DNA from: Marivirga sericea
GTDB lineage: Bacteria; Bacteroidota; Bacteroidia; Cytophagales; Cyclobacteriaceae
DNA length: 64,000 nt
Assembly (NCBI RefSeq): GCF_900177665.1
Contig: NZ_FXAW01000008.1
Location: 124,001 to 188,000 of the forward strand
Direction of reading: 5' to 3'
The translations under genes and the position numbers were made by a program. Positions within the stretch are counted from its first letter, which is position 1. Each line of letters starts with the position of its first letter. Positions 7,784 through 14,993 of the stretch are shown here, in pieces. Below the pieces are notes generated by a model. That model was not told the DNA's origin. It ran no database searches and worked only from the letters and a program-made list of their open reading frames with translations.

Positions 7784-9271
7784 ATGGCGATATCTCAAGA
7801 AAATGTAAAATTGATATTTGGGTTAAAAGTGAGACAATTACGGATTGAAAAAGGCTTGTCTTTTGCTCAATTGTCAAAGCAAACAGGCTTATCAGCATCC
7901 TACCTAAATGAAATTGAAAAGGGTAAAAAATATCCTAAAATTGAAAAGATTAATATTCTATCAGAGGCGCTCGAAGTGACTTTTGACGATCTGGTGTCTT
8001 TGCAGCTTTCTAAGAAACTTGCGCCATTAGGAGAGTTGTTGCAATCAAATTTGTTTAAAGAACTTCCGCTGGAGTTATTTGGAATTGAACCAGCGCATCT
8101 TTTAGACCTTTTGAGCAACGCTCCGGCCAAATTAGGAGCTTTTTTAAGTACGCTTATCGAGATCAGTAGAAATTATGGGCTTCGTGTCGAAAGTTTATAT
8201 CTAAATATGTTGCGCTCTTTTCAGGAGATGCATGATAACTATTTTGAAGGTATTGAAGAGCAGGTTGAATCTTTCAGAGCGCAGTTCTTTAGCATGAATT
8301 CCTTTCCTTACACATTTGAGCAATTAGAGGAGGTTCTTAATTCAGAATACAATTATCAAGTTATTCCAAAAGGACTTCAACATCAGCAAGAGTTGAAACC
8401 ATTACGTTCTATGACAATTCCTGGTGATGCTCCTCAATTGTTGATGAATCCGAAATTAACGGATGCACAGCAGTTATTCACTATGGCAAAAGAGTTGGGT
8501 TACCAGTATTTAAAATTAAGTCCGAGACCTTTTACCTCCAGCTGGATATCAGTCAATTCTTTTGAAGAGGTTTTGAATAATTATAAAGCATCTTATTTTG
8601 CTTGTGCATTAGCTTTACCGGAAAACACAATTGTGGAGGATCTGAAAAAGTTCTTATCGGAACCCCAGTTTAATGCCGATTTGCTCTTAAATATTTTAGA
8701 GACCTACCAATGCACTCCTGAAATGTTGATGCATAGAATGACTAATCTGCTTCCAAAGGTGTTTGGTATTAAGGAGTTGTTCTTTTTGAGATTTAGCACA
8801 TCCAATGAAGAGACTTTTAAGCTGACTAAAGAGATGCATCTTTCAGGACTTCATAATCCTCACGGAACGGCATTGGATCAGCATTATTGCAGAAGGTGGG
8901 CTTCTATTGAGATTTTAAAAGAACTGCGAAATCAGGAAGAACAAAAACAAGATGGAGTAAAATGTAAAGTGCAGCGCAGTCAATACGTGAATTCTGATAA
9001 TGAGTACTTGATTATTAGCTTAGCTAAACCTAGCAATAAAAGTATTGGACAGAATAGCAGCGTATCTATCGGGTTATTAATCACACCAGCGATGAAGAAA
9101 AAGGTAAAATTTCATAATGACCCTGCTATTCCTATTAGAATTGTTAATGAAACTTGTGAGACCTGTCCGCTCTACGATTGCCACGAAAGAGCCGCCTCTC
9201 CCCATGTCTATGAAGAAGCTCAGCGATTAAATGCCATGAGGAAAGCAGTAGATTTATTAACTAGAAAATAA
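7784..9271 (+). CDS. ScfR/RamB-type XRE-family regulator of the glyoxylate shunt
   Basis: A 495-residue transcription factor. Residues about 12-65 form an XRE helix-turn-helix (VRQLRIEKGLSFAQLSKQTG, then LSASYLNEIEKGKKYP). The long remainder resembles the short-chain fatty acyl-CoA regulator family (DUF2083, to which RamB and MccR belong). It ends with the family's cysteine cluster CETCPLYDC (Cys458, Cys461, Cys466). RamB in Corynebacterium controls aceA, aceB and acetate genes, and here the gene is divergent from aceB-aceA. It therefore probably senses acetyl- or propionyl-CoA and binds the TTCGCT boxes between the two genes. I cannot tell activation from repression. An M78-peptidase-like HExxH motif, found in some relatives, is not seen. 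Confidence 0.8.
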   Translation: MAISQENVKLIFGLKVRQLRIEKGLSFAQLSKQTGLSASYLNEIEKGKKYPKIEKINILSEALEVTFDDLVSLQLSKKLAPLGELLQSNLFKELPLELFGIEPAHLLDLLSNAPAKLGAFLSTLIEISRNYGLRVESLYLNMLRSFQEMHDNYFEGIEEQVESFRAQFFSMNSFPYTFEQLEEVLNSEYNYQVIPKGLQHQQELKPLRSMTIPGDAPQLLMNPKLTDAQQLFTMAKELGYQYLKLSPRPFTSSWISVNSFEEVLNNYKASYFACALALPENTIVEDLKKFLSEPQFNADLLLNILETYQCTPEMLMHRMTNLLPKVFGIKELFFLRFSTSNEETFKLTKEMHLSGLHNPHGTALDQHYCRRWASIEILKELRNQEEQKQDGVKCKVQRSQYVNSDNEYLIISLAKPSNKSIGQNSSVSIGLLITPAMKKKVKFHNDPAIPIRIVNETCETCPLYDCHERAASPHVYEEAQRLNAMRKAVDLLTRK

Positions 9272-9310
9272 TTTTAATACTTGCGAGGGTAGCAATCACT
9301 AATGCTTTCT

Positions 9311-9353
9311 GTAACAAAAGTTACCTATTTAAATTTCAGATTAAGTATTTTTA
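9311..9353 (+). promoter_or_regulatory. Second GTAAC-N4-GTTAC dyad and weak -7 element
   Basis: GTAACAAAAGTTAC at 9311-9324 is the exact reverse complement of the dyad at 1010-1023. A weaker -7 candidate, TATTTTTA (9346-9353, last base off consensus), lies 28-29 bp from the dyad centre. At the thiosulfate promoter the equivalent distance is 29-30 bp. The matched geometry suggests the same activator drives both genes. Confidence 0.5.
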
Positions 9354-9382
9354 ATACAGTAAATCACTTAAAATAAAAGATC

Positions 9383-9598
9383 ATGAAAGCCAATATGGGA
9401 ACTGCAGATAAAATCATCAGAATTTTATTAGCGATTTCAGTCGGTATATTATATTATGCTGGAGTTATTTCTGGGACCTTAGCAGTAATATTAGGAGTAT
9501 TAGCTGCGGTATTTATCGCTACAAGTTTCATTAGCTTTTGCCCGCTATACCTCCCTTTTGGAATTTCTACTAAGCGCAAAGCAACTGAACAGAAATAA
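9383..9598 (+). CDS. DUF2892 (YgaP transmembrane-domain-like) small membrane protein
   Basis: A 71-residue protein with two membrane helices (about 10-30 and 32-56) and the DUF2892 pattern beginning MGTADKIIRI and ending CPLYLPFGIST. DUF2892 is the membrane domain found at the C-terminus of the rhodanese YgaP and as free-standing proteins. It is often encoded near sulfur-transfer genes. No rhodanese domain is attached here. The upstream dyad, identical to that of the thiosulfate operon at 1.0 kb, supports a role in sulfur or redox physiology, but no biochemical function is established. Confidence 0.82.
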   Translation: MKANMGTADKIIRILLAISVGILYYAGVISGTLAVILGVLAAVFIATSFISFCPLYLPFGISTKRKATEQK

Positions 9599-9600
9599 AA

Positions 9601-9624
9601 AAAGCGACTCGAAAGAGTCGCTTT
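9601..9624. terminator. Bidirectional terminator with GNRA loop
   Basis: A perfect 10-bp stem AAAGCGACTC / GAGTCGCTTT closed by a GAAA tetraloop, with A-rich and T-rich flanks. It separates the convergent DUF2892 (+) and large lipoprotein (-) genes. Confidence 0.85.
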
Positions 9625-9663
9625 AAACACTATTCAACTATGAAAAAAAATGGCTTTCTTAGG

Positions 9664-11472
9664 TTAATCGGTAATTGTAATAGTTCCTGTCATTGAACTA
9701 TGAAATTCACAATTGTAAAATAAAGTGTTAGGTGCATCGCTGGGAACGGTGAAAGTAATAGTGCCAGATTGAGCCCCATTATTCGTCACTCCATTATTAT
9801 ATGCATTTGAACTACCAGTTCCTTGCGTCTCGTTAATGTAAAACGGATGTCCAGAGGCATTTACAGTAAATGTGTAAGTTTCACCTCTCACTAACGTAAT
9901 GTCAGGATTTGACACATTAGTAAGTCCGTTTCCAGTAAATTGGTAAGCGCTTGCTCCATCATTGGTCACATCATAATTAACAGTGCTTGCTGTCGATACT
10001 TCAATGTCCGAAAAGGTAATAGGGTTGTCAAAATTATTAGCTCCATCAAATTCATACTCTCCAACAACTCCATTGTCATTGTGTAGCATGATCCATAATG
10101 TTTCTCCATCTTCAACAGTTTCTCCATCAGAAAAGGAAATCTCAACATCTGTCGAAGTTCCTGTTTCTAAAGCTACCGGCTCCGAAATAATTCCAGGGGC
10201 TACAAAAGAGCCCATTCCATTATCTCTATGGATAACTACCCACGAAGGTTGTCCCACGGTGATGCTTTCTACTACTACATTACCATTTGTCAAGGTTTGG
10301 TCGTTTGCAGTAAATGTTCCGGTAGGGGCTTGAACTGTTATTGATTCTGTAGTGACAGGTCCATCAAAACCATTAGCTCCGTCAAACTCATATTCTCCTA
10401 CGGTACCATTTTCGGTATGTAGCATGACATATAGCACATCATCTGCTGCTACAGTTTCTGTTAGCTCAATTTCAACATCAGTATTAGATCCAGCTTCTAA
10501 TTGTACGGGAGTGGAAATAATTTCGGGTACTTGAGGTCCATCACCAGCTTCGTTACTAGCATGTACTACTACCCAAGCAGTAGCATTAACAGTTAATTCA
10601 TTTGCAATAAGAGTGTTTCCTTGTATAATTTGATTGGCTGCTGTAATGCTACCACTTGGCGCTTCTGTTTCGAAGCCCACCACAATTATATTATTGCCAA
10701 ATACTTCTGGGCCATCTCCATTATCTGGAAAACCATATTCTCCGTCCGCTGGGCTTTCAATATGTAACATAGGGAAAAGCATTTCGCCACCACTGAAAGT
10801 AGCGCTACCTAAGTCTATCATCACATCTGAGTTAGTGCCAGCTTCAACAAAAGTTTGACCAATCACTGGACCAGGGTTTCCATCACCATCATCTTCGTGA
10901 ATTACAATCCATCCATCAACGGCAGCATTTACTTCTTCAATAGTGACCATGTTTTCATTCACTACTTGATTATTAACAGTTACGCTTGGGGCAGATATTT
11001 CTATTTCGGTCATTACTATTTCACCTTCCTCTGTAGTAAGTGGTGCGTCTAGTCCATTTGCTCCGTCAAATTCGTAGACGCCTAATTCGCCATCATCAGT
11101 ATGTAGCATTACCCAAACATTCGCATCTTCGGATAGATTTTCAAAATCTATAATAGGGATTTCAATATCGCTATTATCTCCAGCTTCTACCAAAACCGGC
11201 TCTGAAATGATTTCAGGAACCACAGGCGCATCTTCTTCACTCGCATGAACTACTAACCATCCATTCTGATCCAAATTTACATTTGAAACCACAATAGTAT
11301 TCTGCGAAATTGTTTGATCAGAGACCGTCAACATACCAGTTGCCATTTCTGGTTCCATCATTTCTTCGTCCTCTTCAGTATTACAAGCAGTAAATAATAA
11401 ACTAGAAGCTGCTATTCCAAGCAACGCTCTTTTCATTAGTACTTTTAAATTTAGTTCTTTAATCATCATCAT
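9664..11472 (-). CDS. Repeat lipoprotein with C-terminal cupredoxin domain
   Basis: A 602-residue surface or periplasmic lipoprotein. The lipobox is LLFTAC with Cys30; MKRALLG at Met13 (start 11436) is an equally good start. After an acidic linker there are four repeats of about 105 residues (46-147, 162-262, 271-375, 381-486). Each has the pattern T-x-x-Q, WxVVH, P-x-I-x, VEAGxNxDVEI, VMLH and GEYEFDGANG, which resembles DUF7282. Residues about 498-602 form a plastocyanin-like domain with all four type-1 copper ligands in order: His542 (GHPFYI), Cys588, His591 and Met594 (CEFHSSM). It may bind copper and pass electrons, or act as a copper sink. The repeats are acidic and probably structural. 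It is a single-gene unit. Confidence 0.75.
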   Translation of the reverse strand: MMMIKELNLKVLMKRALLGIAASSLLFTACNTEEDEEMMEPEMATGMLTVSDQTISQNTIVVSNVNLDQNGWLVVHASEEDAPVVPEIISEPVLVEAGDNSDIEIPIIDFENLSEDANVWVMLHTDDGELGVYEFDGANGLDAPLTTEEGEIVMTEIEISAPSVTVNNQVVNENMVTIEEVNAAVDGWIVIHEDDGDGNPGPVIGQTFVEAGTNSDVMIDLGSATFSGGEMLFPMLHIESPADGEYGFPDNGDGPEVFGNNIIVVGFETEAPSGSITAANQIIQGNTLIANELTVNATAWVVVHASNEAGDGPQVPEIISTPVQLEAGSNTDVEIELTETVAADDVLYVMLHTENGTVGEYEFDGANGFDGPVTTESITVQAPTGTFTANDQTLTNGNVVVESITVGQPSWVVIHRDNGMGSFVAPGIISEPVALETGTSTDVEISFSDGETVEDGETLWIMLHNDNGVVGEYEFDGANNFDNPITFSDIEVSTASTVNYDVTNDGASAYQFTGNGLTNVSNPDITLVRGETYTFTVNASGHPFYINETQGTGSSNAYNNGVTNNGAQSGTITFTVPSDAPNTLFYNCEFHSSMTGTITITD

Positions 11473-11801
11473 TTTTTTATGTTTTGATTTCGATTGGATT
11501 TACGCAGTTAATCAAAAATCAGATTTATTTCACTTTGCCTTTTGTAGAAAAGCATCTTGTTCATTTCCTGATTTTAGTGATTAAATTGCTTATAAGGTTA
11601 ATACACTGTGGAATCCAATTGTTAAAAAAAAAAGTATAATTTTAAAAAGAACTAGCTTAGTTCTTTTATATTTTTAGTAGATTAGTATCATTATTTAAAG
11701 TAGGATAGCGATCGAATATGGCTTTTTTAATTCTACCTCAGAAATCCATTTTTATAGGTTGAAACGTATTTATTTCTCAGTTACCTACTAAATTATTTTC
11801 C
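11473..11801. other. Divergent intergenic region with a 10-bp hairpin
   Basis: No gene is seen in these 329 bases. The region holds the promoters of the cupredoxin lipoprotein (-) and the SprB-repeat cytochrome operon (+). The only ordered structure is the palindrome AAAAGAACTA-GCT-TAGTTCTTTT at 11645-11667, a perfect 10-bp inverted repeat that could be an operator or an RNA hairpin. A run of ten A residues lies just before it. I could not identify a good TAnnTTTG element for either direction. Confidence 0.5.
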
Positions 11802-12611
11802 ATGAATTATAAAATCAATTCTTTACCCATTTTACTTCTTCTTTCTACATTCATTTTTGCTTGTGAATATGAAAGAATAGCAAGTCCAGAAACTGATTGC
11901 GGATCTAATAGCCTAGAGCTAATCATCGAATCCGTTCAGAATACTACATGTCAAGAAGCCTCAGGTGAAATAGTGGCATCCGTTAATGGAGATGCGGTTT
12001 ATGAATTCAGATTAAATGAAGGTGATTTTGTTGCAAATAGTGTTTTTACGGGATTAGCTGCTGGTACTTACACTATTCAAGCAAGAAATATAAATTCAAA
12101 TTGCGTTAGTGAGGAAATGGAGGCAAATGTAAGAAATGAGGGAGGTCTCCAGCTTTCTGTAGTTGAAACCAAGGATTCTAATTGTGGGACAAGTTCTGGT
12201 AGTATTCTGATTAGTCAGGTGGGAGGTGTCGAACCGATTGACTATGTTTTAAATGGCGATCAAAGTCAAACTGAGCCAGAATTTACTGGTTTATCGAATG
12301 GTAGCTATACGATCGTGGCGAGAGATGCGAATGGTTGTGAAGCTGAGATATCGGAGATTGAAATTAGATCTGGAATAAGTTTTAGTAATGATATAAAATC
12401 AATTATTACTACTAATTGTGCCGTTAGTGGTTGCCATAATGGTTCCCAACCCCCTAATTTTTCTACTGATGATAATATATTTGTGAACGCATCCAGAATT
12501 AAAACCAGAACTTCTGCAGGGACAATGCCACCAGCAGGCAGACCTGACTTGACAGAAGATGAAATTCAAGCGATTGCTTGCTGGGTTGATGATGGAGCCT
12601 TAGATAATTAA
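11802..12611 (+). CDS. Lipoprotein with SprB-like repeats and a C-x4-CH haem site
   Basis: A 269-residue lipoprotein (lipobox ending FAC, Cys21). Two tandem SprB-like Ig-type repeats follow (about 33-108 and 110-190). Each opens with an x-C-x-x-x-SG-x-I pattern and closes with GLxxGxYTIxARxxxxxC. The C-terminal part is a small cytochrome-c-like domain with an unusual CAVSGCH haem-attachment site (Cys206, Cys211, His212: four residues between the cysteines instead of two) and a possible Met ligand in GTMPPAG. It is first in a three-gene operon with a DUF5777 barrel and a dihaem cytochrome, with 4-5 base gaps. It probably takes part in electron transfer at the outer membrane or periplasm; its partner is unknown. 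Confidence 0.72.
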   Translation: MNYKINSLPILLLLSTFIFACEYERIASPETDCGSNSLELIIESVQNTTCQEASGEIVASVNGDAVYEFRLNEGDFVANSVFTGLAAGTYTIQARNINSNCVSEEMEANVRNEGGLQLSVVETKDSNCGTSSGSILISQVGGVEPIDYVLNGDQSQTEPEFTGLSNGSYTIVARDANGCEAEISEIEIRSGISFSNDIKSIITTNCAVSGCHNGSQPPNFSTDDNIFVNASRIKTRTSAGTMPPAGRPDLTEDEIQAIACWVDDGALDN

Positions 12612-12615
12612 TTAT

Positions 12616-13446
12616 ATGAAAAAAACGGTAATATTATTGATCATACAGTTTTGGGTCTTTAACTTATTTTCGCAACAAGACCGGGAAAAAGTTTTTAGAG
12701 ATACTCGAGTTGTCAATGGCCATTCTACAGAGCTTCTTCCAAAAGGAATGATGAAATTTATTATTTCCCATAGGTTTGGAGATATAAGCTCAGGTATCCA
12801 ACAACTCTATGGGCTTGATAATTCTACAATTAGGATTGGTCTAGACTATGCAATCACTGATTTTATCAATATCGGGTTCGGCAGAAGTTCATTGCAGAAA
12901 CATTATGATGTATATTTAAAATACAGGTTATTGCAACAAAAGAAAGATGGAGGTAGCCCAGTTTCCTTAGTGTACTATACAAATGCGGCTGTCAGAACTA
13001 TTCAAACGCCTCAAACTGAAACTTTATCCTTTACGAATAATCTAACCTTTGTTCATCAATTACTTTTAGGTAGGAAATTTAACGAATTTATTAGCTTTCA
13101 GATTATGCCGACTTATGTGCATCGTAATTTTGTTTTAGACCTAGAAAGCAATAATGATATTTACAGTTTAGGAGCCGCAGCAAGGATTCAAGTATCTAAA
13201 GTATTGGCTTTTAATCTTGAATATTATTTGAATTTACCTGATCAGTTGGCATCACAATACCAATCTTCAGCCGGACTAGGAGTTGAATTAGAAACCAAAG
13301 GCCATATCTTTCAATTAAATTTCACTAATTCATTGGGTATGATAGCTCCTTTGTACATAGCGGAAACCACGGGAAGAGTACAGAACGGAAATATACATTT
13401 TGGTTTCAATATCACCAGGGATTTTAAAGTTGGGGCAAGGAAGTAG
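12616..13446 (+). CDS. DUF5777 family beta-barrel protein
   Basis: A 276-residue exported protein with a signal peptide ending LFSQ. The N-terminal portion (VFRDTRVVNGHSTELLPKG, then FIISHRFGDI) is typical of DUF5777, a Bacteroidota family of predicted outer-membrane beta-barrels often encoded beside c-type cytochromes and YceI proteins. Alternating hydrophobic strands run to the end (GNIHFGFNITRDFKVG). It lies 4 bases after the SprB-repeat cytochrome and 5 bases before a dihaem cytochrome. A porin-cytochrome arrangement is imaginable but unproven. No enzymatic motif is visible. Confidence 0.8.
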   Translation: MKKTVILLIIQFWVFNLFSQQDREKVFRDTRVVNGHSTELLPKGMMKFIISHRFGDISSGIQQLYGLDNSTIRIGLDYAITDFINIGFGRSSLQKHYDVYLKYRLLQQKKDGGSPVSLVYYTNAAVRTIQTPQTETLSFTNNLTFVHQLLLGRKFNEFISFQIMPTYVHRNFVLDLESNNDIYSLGAAARIQVSKVLAFNLEYYLNLPDQLASQYQSSAGLGVELETKGHIFQLNFTNSLGMIAPLYIAETTGRVQNGNIHFGFNITRDFKVGARK

Positions 13447-13451
13447 CGATT

Positions 13452-14477
13452 ATGAACAATGCTAAAAAATATAATATCAAAATAGCGATAGCAGTTGCCT
13501 TATTGCTATCAGCGGCTTCATTTACTTTTCTCGAGAAGCAAGAGATTAATTCTAAAGATAATCTCATGGAAGTTTTATATGCTTTAGGGCAAGATTATCC
13601 TGAGCATTACATTGAAAAACCTGATTCAGCTAATATAAAGAGAGGGTATGAACTAATTCATGTGGGTAAAACAAAATCAGCAGATGGAATTGCATCTAAG
13701 GCCATCAGTAAGTTTTATACCTGTACCAGCTGTCATAATGTTGAAAGAGAGGACTTGGATTTAACATTGGTTGATCAAGATGCTAGATTGGAATATGCAA
13801 TGGAAAATAAATTGCCTTATTTGCAAGGATCTACTTTTTGGGGTATAGTCAATAGAGAGTCTTGGTATAATGACGACTACATCTTAAAATATGGAAGTTT
13901 AGTAGATGACGCTAAAAACAGTCTAAAAGGAAGTATTCAGTTATGTGCCACAGTATGTTCGCAAGGACGAGAGTTGGAGGATTGGGAAATGACAAGTATT
14001 CTCTCTTATTTATCGACACTTCAAATGAAAGTTGAAGACTTAGAATTGAATATTGCAGAATTTGAACAGATGAATTCCTTGGCTGAATCTAATCCGGATA
14101 GTGCCATTGCATTTATTAAATCTCACTACCTTTCTAAATCTCCGGCTACTTTTGCGGAATTACCAGAAAGTAAGGAAAAGGGTTATTCTTTTGAAGGAAG
14201 ACCCCAATATGGAAAAGCAATTTATGAATTGGGATGTCAACATTGCCATCATGCTTATGGAGAAAGTGATTTAGTTTTGGATAATTCAGTGCTTACATTT
14301 AGATGGCTTAAAAAGCATATGCCAGATAATAGTAAAAAATCTATTTATGAAATTATTAGAAAAGGTTCTTACTCCGAATTAGGTCATAAAGAGTATATGC
14401 CTAATTATACTTTAGAAAAAATGAGTCATCGGCAGGTGGAAGATTTAAGGGCTTATATTGAATCAAATGTAAAATAA
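13452..14477 (+). CDS. Dihaem cytochrome c
   Basis: A 341-residue exported protein with an N-terminal hydrophobic helix (about 11-27) and two CxxCH haem sites, CTSCH at 91-95 and CQHCH at 262-266. Each sits in its own cytochrome-c-like domain; the first is followed by a stretch like that of dihaem oxidase-type cytochromes (YLQGSTFWGIVNRESW). The last domain carries a possible Met ligand in the EYMPNYT segment. It closes the SprB-cytochrome/DUF5777 operon and is followed by a terminator, then by an Rrf2-type regulator. It probably carries electrons in the periplasm. It is not a recognisable TsdA, since no Cys ligand motif is present. Confidence 0.75.
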   Translation: MNNAKKYNIKIAIAVALLLSAASFTFLEKQEINSKDNLMEVLYALGQDYPEHYIEKPDSANIKRGYELIHVGKTKSADGIASKAISKFYTCTSCHNVEREDLDLTLVDQDARLEYAMENKLPYLQGSTFWGIVNRESWYNDDYILKYGSLVDDAKNSLKGSIQLCATVCSQGRELEDWEMTSILSYLSTLQMKVEDLELNIAEFEQMNSLAESNPDSAIAFIKSHYLSKSPATFAELPESKEKGYSFEGRPQYGKAIYELGCQHCHHAYGESDLVLDNSVLTFRWLKKHMPDNSKKSIYEIIRKGSYSELGHKEYMPNYTLEKMSHRQVEDLRAYIESNVK

Positions 14478-14478
14478 T

Positions 14479-14508
14479 AAGGACTATTCTTTTTAATGAT
14501 TAGTCCTT
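14479..14508 (+). terminator. Hairpin after the cytochrome operon
   Basis: An 8-bp perfect stem AAGGACTA / TAGTCCTT with a 14-base loop, directly after the cytochrome stop codon. There is only a short A-rich tail and no T-run, so termination efficiency is uncertain. Confidence 0.5.
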
Positions 14509-14527
14509 AAAAATCACTTTCAAAGCG

Positions 14528-14535
14528 TATATTTG
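14528..14535 (+). promoter_or_regulatory. -7 element abutting the Rrf2 start codon
   Basis: TATATTTG matches the Bacteroidota -7 consensus exactly and ends five bases before the ATG at 14541. Transcription would start on or next to the A of the start codon, giving a leaderless message. No clear -33 element is present. Confidence 0.4.
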
Positions 14536-14540
14536 CCGAT

Positions 14541-14984
14541 ATGATTTCCAAAAAATCAAAATACGCTATTAACGCTCTTGTCCATTTAGGTAGGAAATAT
14601 GGTGAGGGTCCTACATTAATCAGTACCATAGCAGAAGAAGAAAATATACCACAGAAATTTTTGGAAGCCATATTGCTGGAGTTAAAAAATGATGGTATTT
14701 TAGGAAGTAAAAAGGGAAAAGGAGGAGGCTACTATCTACGAAAAAACCCTGAAACTGTAAATCTTGCCCAAGTTCTGAGGCTTTTTGATGGAGCTATAGC
14801 ACTACTTCCTTGTGTTACATTTAAATTCTATGAACGTTGCGAAGAATGTAAGGACGAAGAAACCTGTTCTATTAGAGAAGCATTTCTGAAAGTCCGAAAT
14901 GAAACAGTCAAAATCTTTAAAAGCCAGACTCTGAAAGGTTTAGTTGACAAGGAAAAAAAATTGATTGCTAAAAAGAAAGTATGA
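14541..14984 (+). CDS. Rrf2-family transcriptional regulator with cysteine cluster
   Basis: A 147-residue Rrf2/IscR-type winged-helix regulator. The start is canonical (MISKKSKYAINALVHLG). The recognition region includes IPQKFLEAILLELKNDG and the wing GSKKGKGGGYYL. The effector loop has four cysteines, Cys91, Cys100, Cys103 and Cys109 (LPCV, YERCEECKDEETC). In IscR and NsrR the equivalent loop holds an iron-sulfur cluster, so this protein may sense redox state, iron, NO or sulfur. The spacing differs from IscR (92/98/104). It is downstream of the cytochrome operon and convergent with a histidine kinase gene only 9 bases away. Regulated genes are not evident. Confidence 0.85.
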   Translation: MISKKSKYAINALVHLGRKYGEGPTLISTIAEEENIPQKFLEAILLELKNDGILGSKKGKGGGYYLRKNPETVNLAQVLRLFDGAIALLPCVTFKFYERCEECKDEETCSIREAFLKVRNETVKIFKSQTLKGLVDKEKKLIAKKKV

Positions 14985-14993
14985 TTAGGCAGA

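Noticed and set aside
9966-11052. Several plus-strand and minus-strand frames of 60-116 codons inside the repeat lipoprotein
   Set aside because: They recur because the gene is built of repeats; they are shadows of the real frame.
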